NCBI GenBank assembly: GCA_012295275.1
Contig: CM022679.1
Location: 4,997,157 to 5,061,156, forward strand
Direction: 5' to 3'
DNA: 64,000 nucleotides
DNA from: Chrysomallon squamiferum
Lineage: Eukaryota; Mollusca; Gastropoda; Neomphalida; Peltospiridae
The notes under the pieces were generated by a model. The model saw only the letters and a list, made by a program, of their open reading frames with translations, ran no database searches and was not told the origin of the DNA. Of this stretch, positions 17,438-54,599 are shown piece after piece. Every line of letters begins with the position of its first letter. Within the stretch, counting starts at the first letter, position 1. The translations under genes and the position numbers were made by a program.

Positions 17438-19593
17438 GTTACTATAACGCTGATATATTGTAATAAAATATTTTATAACAACTATAATCTGTATCTGTAA
17501 GCCATTAATTATTAAATTATTTAAATACATTTCATTTAAAAGTCTAACATTTTTATTTTAATAATAATAATAACAATAACAATAATAATAATAATAATAA
17601 TATTTTAAACAAAAAAGGTAGTATCTATCACACATACCCTTTATTTTTTCATTTTTAGCTAGATGTTTCACTAGACTGCCATTTAGATAGATATTTTTAT
17701 AATATGTTTGATCAGCTTTTCTTCCCCATGTTATTATTTTCTTTCTAAAGATCTTTTCCACCTACCTTTATTTATTATTTACATATTTTTTATCAATATT
17801 ATTACATTCATATATTTCAAAGATAATTAGCTGTAGAGGTGATTAAAAAAGAATATCTTTGTAAATCTTGGTCCAGTATGTATCATGTTTGCTTTCTGTA
17901 TTAATGGTCAGTGACAGTGAACTGTTGTAGTTAGGTATTGTGGTATCAGTGGTATTTGAGATGTATGTGTAAATGACAGTAGTATCATCTGATACACACC
18001 TACACGCACACATGCACGCACACACAAACATACACACAAACCCGTTTTACAGTGGTAAATTCTACACAGAACATACACAAAAATCACATGGAATGTATTC
18101 CAACAGAATAATAATAATTATGTGAATACATGCAGAGTTTAAAGAAGGTAAGAATATACAAAGACATGAAGATAACATTTAAGTTAATATAAATTTTTTT
18201 TAAATTGTGAGGTATGTTTAGCTGAAGTACTGCGTTATATATATACATATATATCTGTATATAAACAGATTATATTTATTGATATTACATAATTAACTTA
18301 TATTAGTTAGTTTTTCAGTTTTGTTCTATTTTCAAATCAGAGTAGTTAACTGTACAAGACAGAATAAATCTTACATGGTATTATTTACTTATTTTATTCA
18401 GTCATAACTGATATATGAAACAAATTACCATTATATTTAAAAATTTAATTTTGATATTAATTAATGTTACATAATTATTATTATAAGAAAAGTAAGGATT
18501 TTTTTAAGTCACATAAATTTTTAAATTACAAAGACATATATACTGAAATAAAAATAAAGAATATTTAATTGGTTTACAGGTTTTTTTAAACAGTTGTTAC
18601 TAATCTGCTTTTACCATCATAAAGAATTATTTCTTTTTCTTCTCATTTTATTTTTCAATTTATCTATTTTAAAAAGGAAAATTAAAAAAAGAAAAAGAAA
18701 ATAGAATAGAAAAATTCAGCAAGGAAAATCAGAATGAATTAAGTTTTATACTCTAATTAAACTGTATATAAAAATAATTAATAAATTAATTTCTTTTTAA
18801 TTTTAATGGGGTTTTTTTTGCCTGTATTTTTATATGAAGAATGTTATTAACTGTAAAAGCGGCATGTTTGTCTGAATAATGATTTAATAAATTTAACATG
18901 TTTAACTTCTATTAATAATAAAAATAAAATTAATTAAATGCTTTTTAATTTTTTTTTTTAAATGATACTAATATTTCAAAATGCTTTAGTTAAAAATAAT
19001 AATCATAATATATATGTGTGTTACGTTTATATTAATATATATAATACATATGTGTGTGTTAATTATATTAATATGCATAATACATAAGTGTGTTATTATA
19101 TTTGTATATTAAAATACATAATGTATTAAATTTCTATATTAATATATTTGTGTGTGTGTGTGTGTATATATATATAGTTATACAAGTTATTATTATTCTG
19201 TATATATGTGTGTGTTTATGTGTGAGTGTGTATATATATATATTTGTATTATATATATAACATGTTAATCTGTAATATTACATACAAGATTCCATCATGC
19301 TACTTGTGTTTTCAAACAGACCAATGTGGAGGAGGCATTCACTGTGTCGAAGAACAGCATGTTCTACAAACTGGGGGAGAGTGGACTCATCTCATTCTCT
19401 GATTACATTTTCCTGTTGACTCTCCTGTCCAGTAAGTCAATAACTTCTGTTTCAGCAGTGTCAAGTCTTCATGGTAATGCCAGGATGTTGAGAATTCCTG
19501 TCAGTTGAAATATGTACTGTAAAACATTAAATTATTGTGATTGCAATAATAATGAAAAAAAGTGTTCTAGGTGTATGTATATGTACATACATG

Positions 19594-19624
<31 letters not shown>

Positions 19625-22600
19625 ATGGTTTTTTTTTTTTTTTGGTTGTTTTTTGGTATATTTATAAAATATAAAACAAAAGTTGTTAATATTATGCACT
19701 TTATTAACTATAATTAAAAAATACAGATTAGGATCAAAATTGCTTCTTTATTTCCTTGGCAATTCTTAAACCAAAATTAATTCATATGTATATATAATCT
19801 TTTAATTTTTTTTTTTTAAATAAAATATTAATTTAAATAAATTTAAATATGTTTTTTGTTTTTTTAACAGCACCTCCAAGAAACTTTGAGATTGCATTCC
19901 GAATGTTCGACATCAATGGAGATGGGGAAGTTGACATTGAAGAGTTTAAAAGAGTAAATCTCATTCTTTTTTATTATAAATATATGTTTAATTATTTTTA
20001 CTTATTATATTTATATTTTGTAAATACCAATCAGGTTGAAAAAGCAGTATTTATAAGCTTGGAACTGAATTTCTGATCATCTGATATTTATTTATATATT
20101 TATTTAATGAATTAATAATTACTTGTTTAATATATATATATATATCTATAATATATGTATATGTAAAATGTTAAAATCTTTTAGAATTTAAAATATTAAA
20201 AAATTTAATTTTATTTTTATTTTGTAATGATATTTATTTTATTATCTCTGTAATCTGTTACATTTTTATTATGTTACATTCTACATTATTTTATTTTAAT
20301 TGACATCTTTATATATTTCCAATTAACAGAATAATAATAAAATTCATATAAAAACGATGGTATTTTTAATTTGAAAGGTACAGAACATCGCGCAGCGTCA
20401 GACAAGTGTTGGGATGCGACATCGGAATCACTCGAACACAGGAAGTGTTCAGAAGTCAGTCAGTTCTGCACTGCTGACATTTTTCTTTGGAGCAGACGGC
20501 ACAAAGAAACTGACAGCACACGAATTTCTCGAGTTTCAGAAACAGCTGCAGACCGAAATTCTGAGAATCGAGGCATGTTGATATATAGGAATTAATAATA
20601 AATAAATAAATAAATGAATAAATATATAAGTAAATAAATATATAAATAAAATTTGAAGTTTTATGTTTTAACAGTATATGGAATTGTGAGATTCAATGAT
20701 GACTGTGATCATTGTAATAATTTTGTAAGAGATTTCCTTTTTTTTTTATTTAAATTTTAAAATGTTTTCAAAAAGGAGAAAGAGAAGATTTCTTTTGGTT
20801 TATTTCTTTATTGGGCCTTTTGGATTTTTTAATTTTAATTTTAATTTTAAGAAATATTAGTTTTATCTTTTTTAAAATCTGTTGCCAGTTTCTCTTAGGC
20901 CATGATTTTAAATTAATATTTTAGTTACATCATTCATTGAAATTACTAACAAAATGCACATTATGTTAAAAGTTTGTCTAAAATAATAATTATTATTATT
21001 ATTATCTTTGACATGTTTTTGTTGTTTTTTCTCCAGTTTGATCGCTTGGCTAATGAAGAGGGCAGAGTGTCAGAGAAAGATTTTGGAAGTGTTATTCTCA
21101 CCTACGCTGGGCTTCCAGACAACAAAAAAATGAGGATGTTGAAACGAGTAAAAAAAATGTTTCGTGAGGAGCCCAGAGTAATTATCTTTGATGTTGAATA
21201 CATTCATTTATTTTATTTTTAATTTAAAAAAAATGTCTAATAAAAAATAATACAGTAATAATAAAAAAAAAATGTCTATTAAAAAAAGAAAAAAAGGCCC
21301 AGAATCAAAACTTAGAAATAAAAGTAAAATACAACTTGAATGATAAAAATAAAGGTTAAAATGAAATAAATAAATAAAATAATGCAGATACAAAACATAT
21401 TATCTAAAAAAAAAAAAAAGAAGAAAGAAGAAAACATAAAAAAAAAATTCTAATCAACAAATAAATATGAAAAAAAAGACGAAGAAAAAAGAATATTAAA
21501 AAGTGCAAAAGTTACACATATTTATAATTTGATCTTTTTTTTATTTTCAACATATTATTTGATTTCTGAATTTTAACATGGGTGAAATATTTGCTAATTA
21601 TATGCTAAGTAATTTATTTCGTGAATCTCTGAATTTTTATCAAGTTAAATATTAATATAATTTATTTGATTTTTTCCACAGGGAGTGACATTTGAGGAAT
21701 ATGTAAATTTCTGGAGGTTTATCAAAAGCATCAACGATGTTGACACAGCTCTGAGTTTCTACCATCTTGCTGGAGTCTCCATTGATCAGGGTAAACACTA
21801 ATCACCTTTGTTGATTTGGAGAAATCTAGAAAAATTAGTTCTAGTTACATTAAACAGTTGAAAAATAAGCAAATTTAGTTAAAAGCATAATCAGAGAACA
21901 TACAGTTTTTGTTAATTTTTCACGTTTCATTGGATAAAAAACAACAACAAAAAAAACCTTTTATTTAGCTTTTGTTGACAAATAATTTCATTTTGATATA
22001 ATTAAATAATTAATTACCATTAAATAATGTAAATATTCAGATTTGTATTTTCCATGAATACCTCAAATTCAGGATTGTAATGTTTGATTTTTCATGATTA
22101 ATTATTATGATTGTTGTTTTTTTTGAAAGATTATTGTTGGTCAAGTGTTTTGAGTATTTCTGAAAAGATTTTATTTGTGTTGTTTTTCTACACAGAAACT
22201 TTCCGCCATGTTGCAAAGACTGTTGCAGGCATTGATTTAACTGATCACGTGACTAGCATTGTTTTCACTTTGTTTGATGAGAACAGTACGTTTTATATTT
22301 TTGTAAAATTTTCTTATTATCTTATTATCTTAAAAAGAAGCTTGATTCATTTATAAAACAGGAATTAATCTCTCAATTTTATATTACTATTTTTTCATCA
22401 AGAACAAAACACAAATATTTAAATACTTACCCTCAGACACTTACATTTCATCATTATTTTTGATATCGTCACGTAACTTAATGATTGTGTTTTTCAGATG
22501 ATGGGCAACTCAGTAACAAGGAGTTTGTTTCTGTGATGAAGAGACAACTGATGCGAGGGCTGGAGAGACCGAAGGATACTGGACTGATTAAACTGCTTGA

Positions 22601-22649
22601 CGCGCTGTGGAAGTGTGGAATGAACCAGACGTCAACTTTTCTCGAGTAA
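7889..22649 (+). CDS. MICU1: MICU1-type mitochondrial calcium uptake protein, EF-hand gatekeeper of MCU
   Basis: Constitutive exons: 7889-8250, 8756-8894, 9299-9461, 9782-9819, 19320-19431, 19871-19953, 20378-20572, 21037-21177, 21682-21790, 22196-22285, 22498-22649. They join in phase to 527 residues (human about 476; the extra length is N-terminal). The start is basic and acid-free ([19 protein letters not shown]), a mitochondrial presequence, followed by a membrane segment [12 protein letters not shown]. Next come the polybasic [34 protein letters not shown]-hand 1 [12 protein letters not shown] (about 285-296), EF-hand 2 [12 protein letters not shown] (about 475-486) and WKC (Cys about 517), equivalent to the cysteine that links MICU1 to MICU2. 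The protein senses calcium in the intermembrane space and gates the uniporter. Oddities: a likely alternative microexon and one GC-AG intron (separate entries). Poly(A) signal AATAAA near 22772. Confidence 0.96.
9820..19319. other. MICU1 intron 4, 9.5 kb, AT-rich
   Basis: Low-complexity AT sequence with many simple repeats: TTTA then TTTTA runs (about 13118-13200), ATT run (about 14394-14452), TTTA runs (14960-14990, 15113-15138), a long T tract (15770-15795), ATT and AAT runs (17400-17440, 17560-17602), and TG/TA dinucleotides (19010-19250). Two slightly GC-richer islands, 11515-11600 and 16925-17135, may be old transposon fragments but could not be identified. The only exon-like item with family support is the microexon at 12908-12934. 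Confidence 0.5.
12908..12934 (+). CDS. MICU1: Candidate alternative 27-nt microexon of MICU1
   Basis: Within the 9.5 kb intron 4, a tatccag acceptor precedes 27 bases encoding EFEKDGKSQ, followed by a weak donor (CAG|GTGCAC). Exons 4 and 5 meet at phase 0 (FDPK|TNVEEAF), so including or skipping these nine residues keeps frame. From memory, vertebrate MICU1 has an alternative muscle microexon encoding EFWQ at the equivalent point, also starting EF and ending Q. Position, phase and sequence agree; use is inferred. Confidence 0.66.
20573..21036 (+). other. MICU1 GC-AG intron (non-canonical donor)
   Basis: Exon 7 reads to ...LRIE and is then followed by GAG|GCATGT rather than a GT donor. The next exon begins [10 protein letters not shown] after ctccag. 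The join at 20572/21037 is phase 0 and matches the family (KLE-F-RHDPVDGR in vertebrates). The only close GT (four bases on) would shift the frame. GC-AG introns are a known minor class. Confidence 0.75.
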
Positions 22650-22823
22650 ACATCAATGAGGATTACGTGCAGTGAAACCAGTAGTGCTAAAACAATGCAA
22701 GAACAGTCTGTTCTATAAATAATAGAGCTTGAACTATGCTGTTTGTAACAGACAGTTTATGGGTTTTTGTTAATAAAACTAATACTGTACAAAATGATTA
22801 TTATCATTATTATTTATTTTTTA

Positions 22824-22867
<44 letters not shown>

Positions 22868-25642
22868 TTTTTTTTTTTTTTTTTTGTTGTTCAGTTTGTT
22901 TAGGAAAAAATTTTTAATAAGAATGTTAATGCTGTAAAAGATACAGTTATTGTTTATTTTTTATTGTTTTTGTTAAGTGTTTATTTTAAATAATGAATTC
23001 TGAGTAACAGTACTAATGGCATTATAAATGTACAAGGAGTTTGTTCAGAATATTTACTCCACTTTTCTTCTATTGGCTTTTGTCATGAATTAATTACTAG
23101 TGCTGTACATCATAATGGTAATTTATTTGATTATATTATAGTTTGGTTGGTTTTGAACCAGAAGTAATTAATTCAGAAAGATAATATTAAGTCTTAACAG
23201 TTTAGAATGTTAAATAATTTCTATTTTTATTTATTTATTTAGTTTTACATATATATTTATTTTAATTTTTTGGGTCAGTTTTGTTTAATATTGCCAAGCG
23301 ATATTTAGTCCTTTAGTTGTGTGTAAACTTGAGAACATATTTATTTGGAGTGAAAATTAAATTTAAAAACGTTATAAATACTACCCAAGTTTTTTTTTCT
23401 GCTGTGCCATTTTTCTTAAAAAAATATGGATTGGTTTGACTTTTCATTCATTATATTTTACTATTTTGCTGAATATACACAAACACACACACATACATAC
23501 AAAAGAAAGAAAATGTAATGTATATTTTGTTTAACAACATCTCCAGAACACTTATCTTTCTTATTTCAGCATTCTGGATGTCAAACATTTGTTAAATCTG
23601 ACATAGCAAAATATTATTTATTAAGGCCACTAAAATAAAATAAGTTTTCCATTGTCAGTTATTTCCTAACTGTTCTACCATCTTCCCTGTAAATCAGTTT
23701 TAATGCACTGAATAATTTTCTATTTAATCTGTTATTGAAATTAGACACTTTTTAATTAAAACTTGTTGTTTAATAGTACCTCACGAATGTCACTTTCTTC
23801 TAAAGAAAACAATGTTTTGGCAACAAGTGATCTTGTATATAAATTTACGTACAGGCAGGAAAATACAGTGAAAAATTTTGAAGATGTATAAAATGTTAAA
23901 ATGGCTTATTTGTAAACTTTTGTTTTGCTGTTGCTATATTCTTGGATCTCTTAATGTCTTCTGTATGAATGTCACTGATGTTTTATTTTGTAAAAATGTT
24001 TTCAATGTCCATTCTGTTTCTCTACTTTCTTTCTTCTCTCTTTTCTTTTGTACTTGTGAATTCAGTATATTAAATAAAACAGTTACAACATTAAAACCAA
24101 TTCTCTGTGTTAATTGTATTACTCATAGAGTTGTATACTGTATATAAAAACAACAAACTGAATAATGTAACAGTTTGATATGCCTTGTTTTAAAAATTAT
24201 TTTTATATTTTTAATATCATATTGTTACATTTAATGGACTTGTAGAACATGAGAATATGTTTATATATGAAAACAAAACAAACTACTGACAGATGTTGTG
24301 AAAACTAAATAATTTTTGACAAAAATATATTGGAAACAGTTTAAAAGAAGCACATTAATGTATAAAAAAAAAGAGTAAAAAAAAAGGAATAAATAAATAA
24401 AGTAAATATTAGAATAAACAAATAAAAAAGAAATGGAAAAAATAATATTAACATATTGCTAGTATAATACTAATGTAAAAAAAAACATTGTGAAGACAAA
24501 ATGTTTGTGAAAATGCAATAAATTGGGCTGAAAATGGACAAGGGAGCCATACTGATAAACAGAATGAGAGTTAGGTCAGCTTTATCTGTATATAACTAGA
24601 TATATGACTATTTTTGGACCATACACAAATGCTCACTGAAAAAAAACAATGTAATTTTACCCAGTACATGTTAATAACTTCAAACCCAGCCTATATTGTA
24701 CTAAGAACTGCTACAGCCCACATAAATGATGCTGACAACAACAATAATACAATTTACAGTATGGAAGTTAAAAACATAAATATTCCGAAATTGTAGATGC
24801 TGAAACCGGGGTCAAAGCAGGCTGACTGTTTAGAATAAAACATTTTCCAGCTCATTTTGCATTCAACATTTTCTCACTTTATCACACAATAAAAATCTGA
24901 TTCATTTGAATGACAAGTTTTAAAATGAAAAATAAATGGACAGACCAGCTGATTCAAATAACTGTACATTAACTGGGCAGTGAAGTTAAACTAAGTTTCA
25001 TGAAAGGTTGATGTTTATTAATTAACAATGAACACATCACTGTAACATACATTTAAATAAAATAGTATATACAGGGTGTCCACACAGTCTGGGTACATGG
25101 GGAATTTTACTATGTTATTTATTTATGTTATTTTTCTTACCAGATTGAATGATGGCTCTGTCTAAAGAATTATGCATTGAAAGTAATGGAAATCATATTG
25201 AAAACATTATTTATTAACATTAGAATTAAATAAAACTATTTTATTTTAAAAGTATGTGTTAATCCCTTATGTACCCAGACTTTGTGGACACCCTGTATGT
25301 ATATGTATTTAACTAATCACACAGTTATGGAGAGACATGTTGGTGTGAACAAAAACAAACCCCAAAACAACAAGAAAAAAAGAATAAAAAAATAACATAC
25401 ACACAAAAAAAGGTTTTAAAAATGTGCTTTCCAAAAAGAATTAGGTTTTTTTTTTTTTTTTTTTTCCAGACACAAGTGGAACAAAGTGCTTTGTTTAGGA
25501 AACAGATCTGTGGTTGCTCTGATAAGGTTTGATCCTACAAACCATGAAATTAAATGTTTCATTTCCAACAAAATCCTCCTGCCCCTAAACAAATACAAAT
25601 TAAGTATTTCTGTAATATATTGATAGATTAAATGTTTAAAAG

Positions 25643-25678
<36 letters not shown>

Positions 25679-26991
25679 CTAACCATTTATTTTGTTCATA
25701 TTAAAAGCACATTAGTCAAATAACATAACAAGGCATGAAAGCTGATGTATATATATTGTTTTATCAGGGGTGTCATATGCTAATAAAAATGTACCAAAAA
25801 AAACCCACATAAAAAAAAAAAAAAAAAAAAAGAACTCCAGAATACTGATACTGTAAATTATAGCTAAGAATTATTTGACACTAACTAAATTCAAGGGAGT
25901 TTATTCCCTGTGATAAAATAATGCAGACCAGTTTTTGAGGCCAGCCCAAAATATTGTTAAAATATACAAGTGCAGTTATATGATCATGAAAATTTACACA
26001 AGTTTAATTATTCCTTATCTACAGTCATCTATGACATATCATAAATTGTTAGGAAAATATTTAGAAGCATTGTGATATATACAATTTAAATACATCTGTA
26101 CATAAATATACAGGCAATGCTTTACATATTTACAAAGTTTTTCAAATGAAAAATTCATTATATTTATAAGTTATTATGTTGTTATTATCTGACTAACCTA
26201 GAATCATTCATAACAAAGCAAGATAATAAAATAATGGTGTGATAAAAGATCTGAATTCTGCAGTTTTACTGTTTTACCTCATTATAACTGGAGTTGTGAT
26301 GTCATTGTTTATGTGGTAGACTGAAACCTGTATTTGTCTTGCCCTTGTACTATGGACTGATACCAGTACACAACTGAAAATTGGCTGCATGCAGAAATTA
26401 TAAAATACATTTTTTTTTTTTTGCTATAGCTTGTTGTTAATTAAAATTGGATACAAAATACAATGAAAAAAATCTGAAATTAAAACCCTATCCAAAAACA
26501 GCCTAATCTAGAAGCAAGCAGAATATATTTAGACTCTTTGTTCATATCTCCAAACATATATGTTGATCAAAACTCCATTACACTTTAACCTGTTCTCTCT
26601 AATTCTGACCACATTTACTCCTCCACAAAACAGTGCAGCACCAGTACAGGCACTGCAATGGTTTTGTGCAACATCAAAACAATCAGACTGTCTCTCTTTC
26701 GTAGATTAAATGTTTAGCTGACATTAATATCAAACAACCATTTATGAATTGTCCAGTGATGATATTTCAATTTTTTTTTTGTATTTGGCTGCATGGTAAA
26801 TATTCACAATACAACATGAGCTTTAAAACCGTATTAAACTACTGTAACATTAACAATACATCAGTATTATTAGTTTTGCTGATGTTTGAGAGAGTACGCC
26901 TTCAGCATTAGGACTTGGAAGAGGGATGGGAAAACACCAAACATTATTTTGTTATTCCCTGAAAAGTCACTTCCAGAGGTGGGTTTTTTTT
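22650..26991. other. Convergent 3' flank of MICU1 and the minus-strand TMC gene
   Basis: Both neighbours end here. The region has an ATT run (about 22827-22866), A tracts at 25640-25675 and 25808-25831, and the small inverted-repeat element at 25072-25295. It presumably contains both 3'UTRs. Several AATAAA-like strings occur, so poly(A) sites cannot be fixed. No further coding sequence was seen. Confidence 0.45.
25072..25295. mobile_element. Small non-autonomous DNA transposon (MITE) with about 30-base TIRs
   Basis: The left end starts CAGGGTGTCCACACAGTCTG and the right end, read in reverse, CAGGGTGTCCACAAAGTCTG. The ends match over about 27 bases with one difference. Both sides are flanked by TA, as expected for a TA target duplication of the Tc1/mariner superfamily. 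The 224-base length leaves no room for a transposase. Family membership is inferred from TIR style and TA. Confidence 0.82.
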
Positions 26992-41436
<14,445 letters not shown>

Positions 41437-42002
41437 GTCAATTATTAATAATAGTATCTGTTGTGAAAAAAGCGCTGTATAAACAAAGTGTTTTGTGCTA
41501 TGGAGCTGAAGAACTACGTCTGAACTCTATAACGCCATAGCAATTTCGTCGTTCACTGTTAAATAAAGAACGCAGAAGCTTGCACTGTCAGCCATTTATG
41601 ATTTTCGATAACACATTTTCATGACGTTGGAGCCATGACGTCAGGACAGGTTTTCACCTACATCATTAGATGTAATGTATATATATATGCAAAACTTTAA
41701 TCTGAACGCAAGTTATGTGAAAAGAATGAAACTACAAAAGTTATTAATTTTTTCTAACGATATCTCATCGTGTTGCTATGATATGGAAAATGCAGGATTA
41801 AAGAAAACGGACAAATTTTCCTTGACAGGGAACTGATTAAATAGAAAGAGAATTTATACATATACAAAAATAATTGAACAAAACAATTAAAAAAATGAAC
41901 TGAATGAACAATAACTGAATTAATCTTAAGTTTACAGAAAGGGAAACTGAAAACATATTAAGTAAACGAATATAAACGGCCCCTGAGAGTTTATTTGCCA
42001 CT
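41437..42002. promoter_or_regulatory. Divergent promoter between the two TMC genes, with a palindromic CRE
   Basis: The start codons of the two head-to-head genes are 566 bases apart, so both promoters must lie in or near this interval unless further 5' exons exist. TGACGTCA, the full CREB/ATF palindrome, occupies 41636-41643, with a TGACGT half-site just before it (41622-41627). No TATA box is obvious near either start. Sharing of the element by both genes is inferred from position. Confidence 0.6.
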
Positions 42003-51617
<9,615 letters not shown>

Positions 51618-51714
51618 CAGACTAAATACCTTGAACACTGGGAACACTGAAGTGAGCTCAAAGGAAATACAGAACCATTTAGTGGAGTAGTGATGTGATC
51701 TCAAAACACTGAAT

Positions 51715-51935
51715 ATAATACAAGCATCTTGAACACTTTTACGAACAATATTATTACATGTGAAGTGATCAGTTTTAGATATAAAATTATTATATGTAAA
51801 ATGATCACTTTTAGATTTAAAGTTTCTATATCTGAAGTGATCGTTTTTGGAAATAAAATGATTGTGTGAGACCACAGTTTGATATAAAATGGTCCCATAC
51901 TGATATAATATGATTATATGTGAAGCATTATACTT
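51715..51935. repeat. Degenerate minisatellite in the TMC-B 3' flank, unit about 36 bases
   Basis: Variants of TTAGATATAAAATTATTATA followed by TGTGAAGTGATCA, about six copies, starting about 100 bases after the stop codon and probably inside the 3'UTR. Confidence 0.6.
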
Positions 51936-52787
51936 GTGAAAACCATTCTTAACAACCTGCATATGGAAAATTATGATTTTTAAATACAAATGTGAAAATA
52001 TGACTGTATATCATTTATATGTGAACCTGTTTCATTATACATCAGAATGAAAAAACCCCAAAACATCAAACAAAACATACTGACTTAAGTTTTTATTATA
52101 TAAAATGGTGATTTTCCTTTTTCTTTTCTTTTTTTTTTTTGTATTTCTGGATGTAAATTTCTTTAATGAATATCAGTTTGTAGGAAATAAAGTTACTTCA
52201 TTTATCTATATCTGAAAAATATTATCAGAATTTTATATGATGAAAATTAGACACCTTTCAATATTCTCTATGCAAAATACAGTGATTTTTTTCACATAAA
52301 GATGAATAACTATTAAAAACAATTTTTATAATCATACATTTGAAGAAAGTTTTTGTATAGCTGCAGTTCAAAATATAACTGTCACACTGAATCTAATGAT
52401 AAATAACAACATTTATTTTTATTTTCTATATGTATAACAGTCAAGACATTTTTTTTCTAGTTTTCCTGTTATTCTTATTCTACTAGATTAAAATATAAAA
52501 ATAAAAAAAAACATATTTGTTAATTATTGTTTGTTTGTTTGTTTCATTTTATTATTATTATTATTGTGTGTGTGTGTGTGTGTGTGTGTTGTGATTTCAG
52601 TAGGAATTTTATTGATCATAAAGTTTAAGCTGCAATGTAATTTTAATGTAGAATAATAATTATGATAAAGCACATACTCATTAGAATACAATAACAGTTG
52701 AAAACTAATTGAATGTCTAATTCATATAAACAATAGGCATCAATAAATTTAAATAACAACAACAACAACAACAACAATAACAATAAC

Positions 52788-52836
<49 letters not shown>

Positions 52837-52979
52837 GTAATAATAATAATAATGTCCCTATCAATTCTCCTGCCCACCAAAAATGATTTTCTTTTTCTTT
52901 TTAGTATTCTTTTTCGTTGTTCATACAATGTTTATACAAATCTTCATATTGGACTGGTAATAAGCTGTGTATGTCACCG

Positions 52980-53012
<33 letters not shown>

Positions 53013-53198
53013 CTTATTTACTAAAACAAAGGAGGATAAATATTTTTTAAATATTTCAATAGTTTTGCTACTTTAGGTAAGGTGGGTTTGTGAAACAATA
53101 TGTAAATACTTGTAATTTGAAATTAAAATTTTTTGCAGGATACCTGAGCGAGAGAAAGAGAGAAGTGCCTTAGAAGCTACATTGTCAAAACATATTTT

Positions 53199-53267
<69 letters not shown>

Positions 53268-53504
53268 TTAATTTGCTTTGATCCTTTGGCATCTTGCTCG
53301 CGTTTGCATTCAAAATAAAAATTATAAAATAATGGTTTAAAAAGAAACTCATGGGGATACGGCTCTAAATCTTTAGACGTTTAAGTAGTGGATTACTACA
53401 TTTCTAACATAAAATTAAAAGTCAGATTTGTAGGTGTGTGTGTGTGGGGGGATCTCTTTTCCTTTCTCTCAGTTTTGTTTGTTTCTTTTTTTAACACTCA
53501 CCTG
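51936..53504. other. TMC-B 3' flank, simple repeats only
   Basis: Likely 3'UTR end (AATAAA 52186-52191), then TG run (52565-52588), AAC/AAT run (52755-52853), ATT run (52982-53011) and AG run (about 53200-53265). No coding sequence was seen. Confidence 0.5.
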
Positions 53505-54090
53505 TAATCTTTCTTTGGATGCTAAGTTTTTCAAGAGAGCACCCCCATATGCCCAGTATCCCCCACAACAAGACGGAAATACGTCAGCCGATAAATTTGC
53601 TGTATTTGCTAAGATTACGAAACCGTACATAATATTAAACATAAAAGTAATTGGTGAATTTCTTGTTTTTTTCTTTCTTTCTTTCTTCTTGTTTGCTTCT
53701 TGTGTTGTTTTATTTGTCACTGTGTTTTCTTTAACTGTTACTTATTATTTTAAAATAAATATTTGCATTAAATTTTGCACATTTTGCACTGTTTATTACT
53801 TAGTCATAACTAAATAACTAGAAAACAGTGTAAGAATTAAACTCTTGATATCAAACAAAATAAAAACAAAGAAAACCCACGTAACTTCTATATTATTTTA
53901 TCATCGAACAATATCAAGAAAATTTTGACATTATCTTGATTATAGAAATATTTTTAAATTGATATTCTTAAACGGAATCACAATAAAAATAAATTTATAC
54001 ACATATCAGAGAATGATAATGTTACAGAAGATTTTAACGCGTTAAAGTTTCAACGCAAAAAACACAGTTCCTTGTTGGCGTAGTTGTGTC

Positions 54091-54098
54091 TATATAAG
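54091..54098 (+). promoter_or_regulatory. TATA box of duplicated unit copy 1
   Basis: TATATAAG, followed 22 bases later by an ATF-like TGACGTAAG. The same string and spacing occur at 59806. A start site near 54120 is inferred. Confidence 0.6.
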
Positions 54099-54119
54099 GA
54101 CGACAAAAATGGAATGACG

Positions 54120-54531
54120 TAAGCCTGAGGGTTCTTTTTATAAAACAATTGAACATCCACTACCCCGTTGGTTTATATCCGGGATGTGGAAAAACGGGAC
54201 GCTGATTAAACAGCAAATCTCAAGGAGTGTTTCTTTGTTCACTGGATTCTGCATCCTGCATCTTGGTGCTGTGTTTGGTTGGAAATCGTCTTCAAAACTG
54301 ATTGTTGATGATCCGTTCCGAGGTTCATTACTACGGTTAGAGGTCGGGACACCCCGAACTTTCCAGAACGTGGCCGAAGGGAGGATCTTCTGCAATCAAA
54401 AGCGAAGACGACTCCAGCATTCTGCAGCTCTCAACGATGACAGGATGAAATCCAGAGACCGAGAGAAACAAAAAATAAATAAAATAAAAATATCCCCACC
54501 CCAAAACCCCGGCCCTTTTCAGGGCCACCAA
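54120..54531 (+). ncRNA. Candidate non-coding transcript with histone-type 3' end, copy 1
   Basis: The interval between the inferred start (about 30 bases after TATATAAG) and the expected cleavage point about five bases past the stem-loop is about 410 bases. It contains no histone frame in any reading. The longest plus frame (from ATG 54184, 140 codons) runs through the stem-loop without a stop, which would be incompatible with cleavage there. Differences between the two copies fall mostly at amino-acid-changing positions in that frame and in the opposite-strand frame, so neither looks constrained as protein. Expression is unproven. An alternative is a decayed histone-cluster derivative. Confidence 0.45.
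54511..54526 (+). terminator. Histone-mRNA-type 3' stem-loop, copy 1
   Basis: GGCCCTTTTCAGGGCC has a six-base-pair stem and a TTTC loop, the SLBP-binding consensus of replication-dependent histone mRNAs. It is followed by ACCA and, ten bases after the stem, by AAGAAA, resembling the purine-rich downstream element recognised by U7 snRNP. Confidence 0.85.
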
Positions 54532-54599
54532 ATCTTAAGAAAACGTATTTTCAAACAACTGCTGTTAAATAGTAATAAAATAAAAAGAATAATAATCTG

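Larger units (their letters stand above)
53505..54545 (+). repeat. Roughly 1 kb duplicated unit, copy 1
   Basis: Closely similar in order and orientation to 59205-60262. Matching landmarks are an ACGTCA site, ACTGTTTATTACTTAGTC, CACATATCAGAGAATGATAA, a TATA box, and the stem-loop at the 3' end. Similarity is patchy with indels upstream of the TATA box and much tighter from the TATA box to the stem-loop, where no net length change has occurred. Confidence 0.85.
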
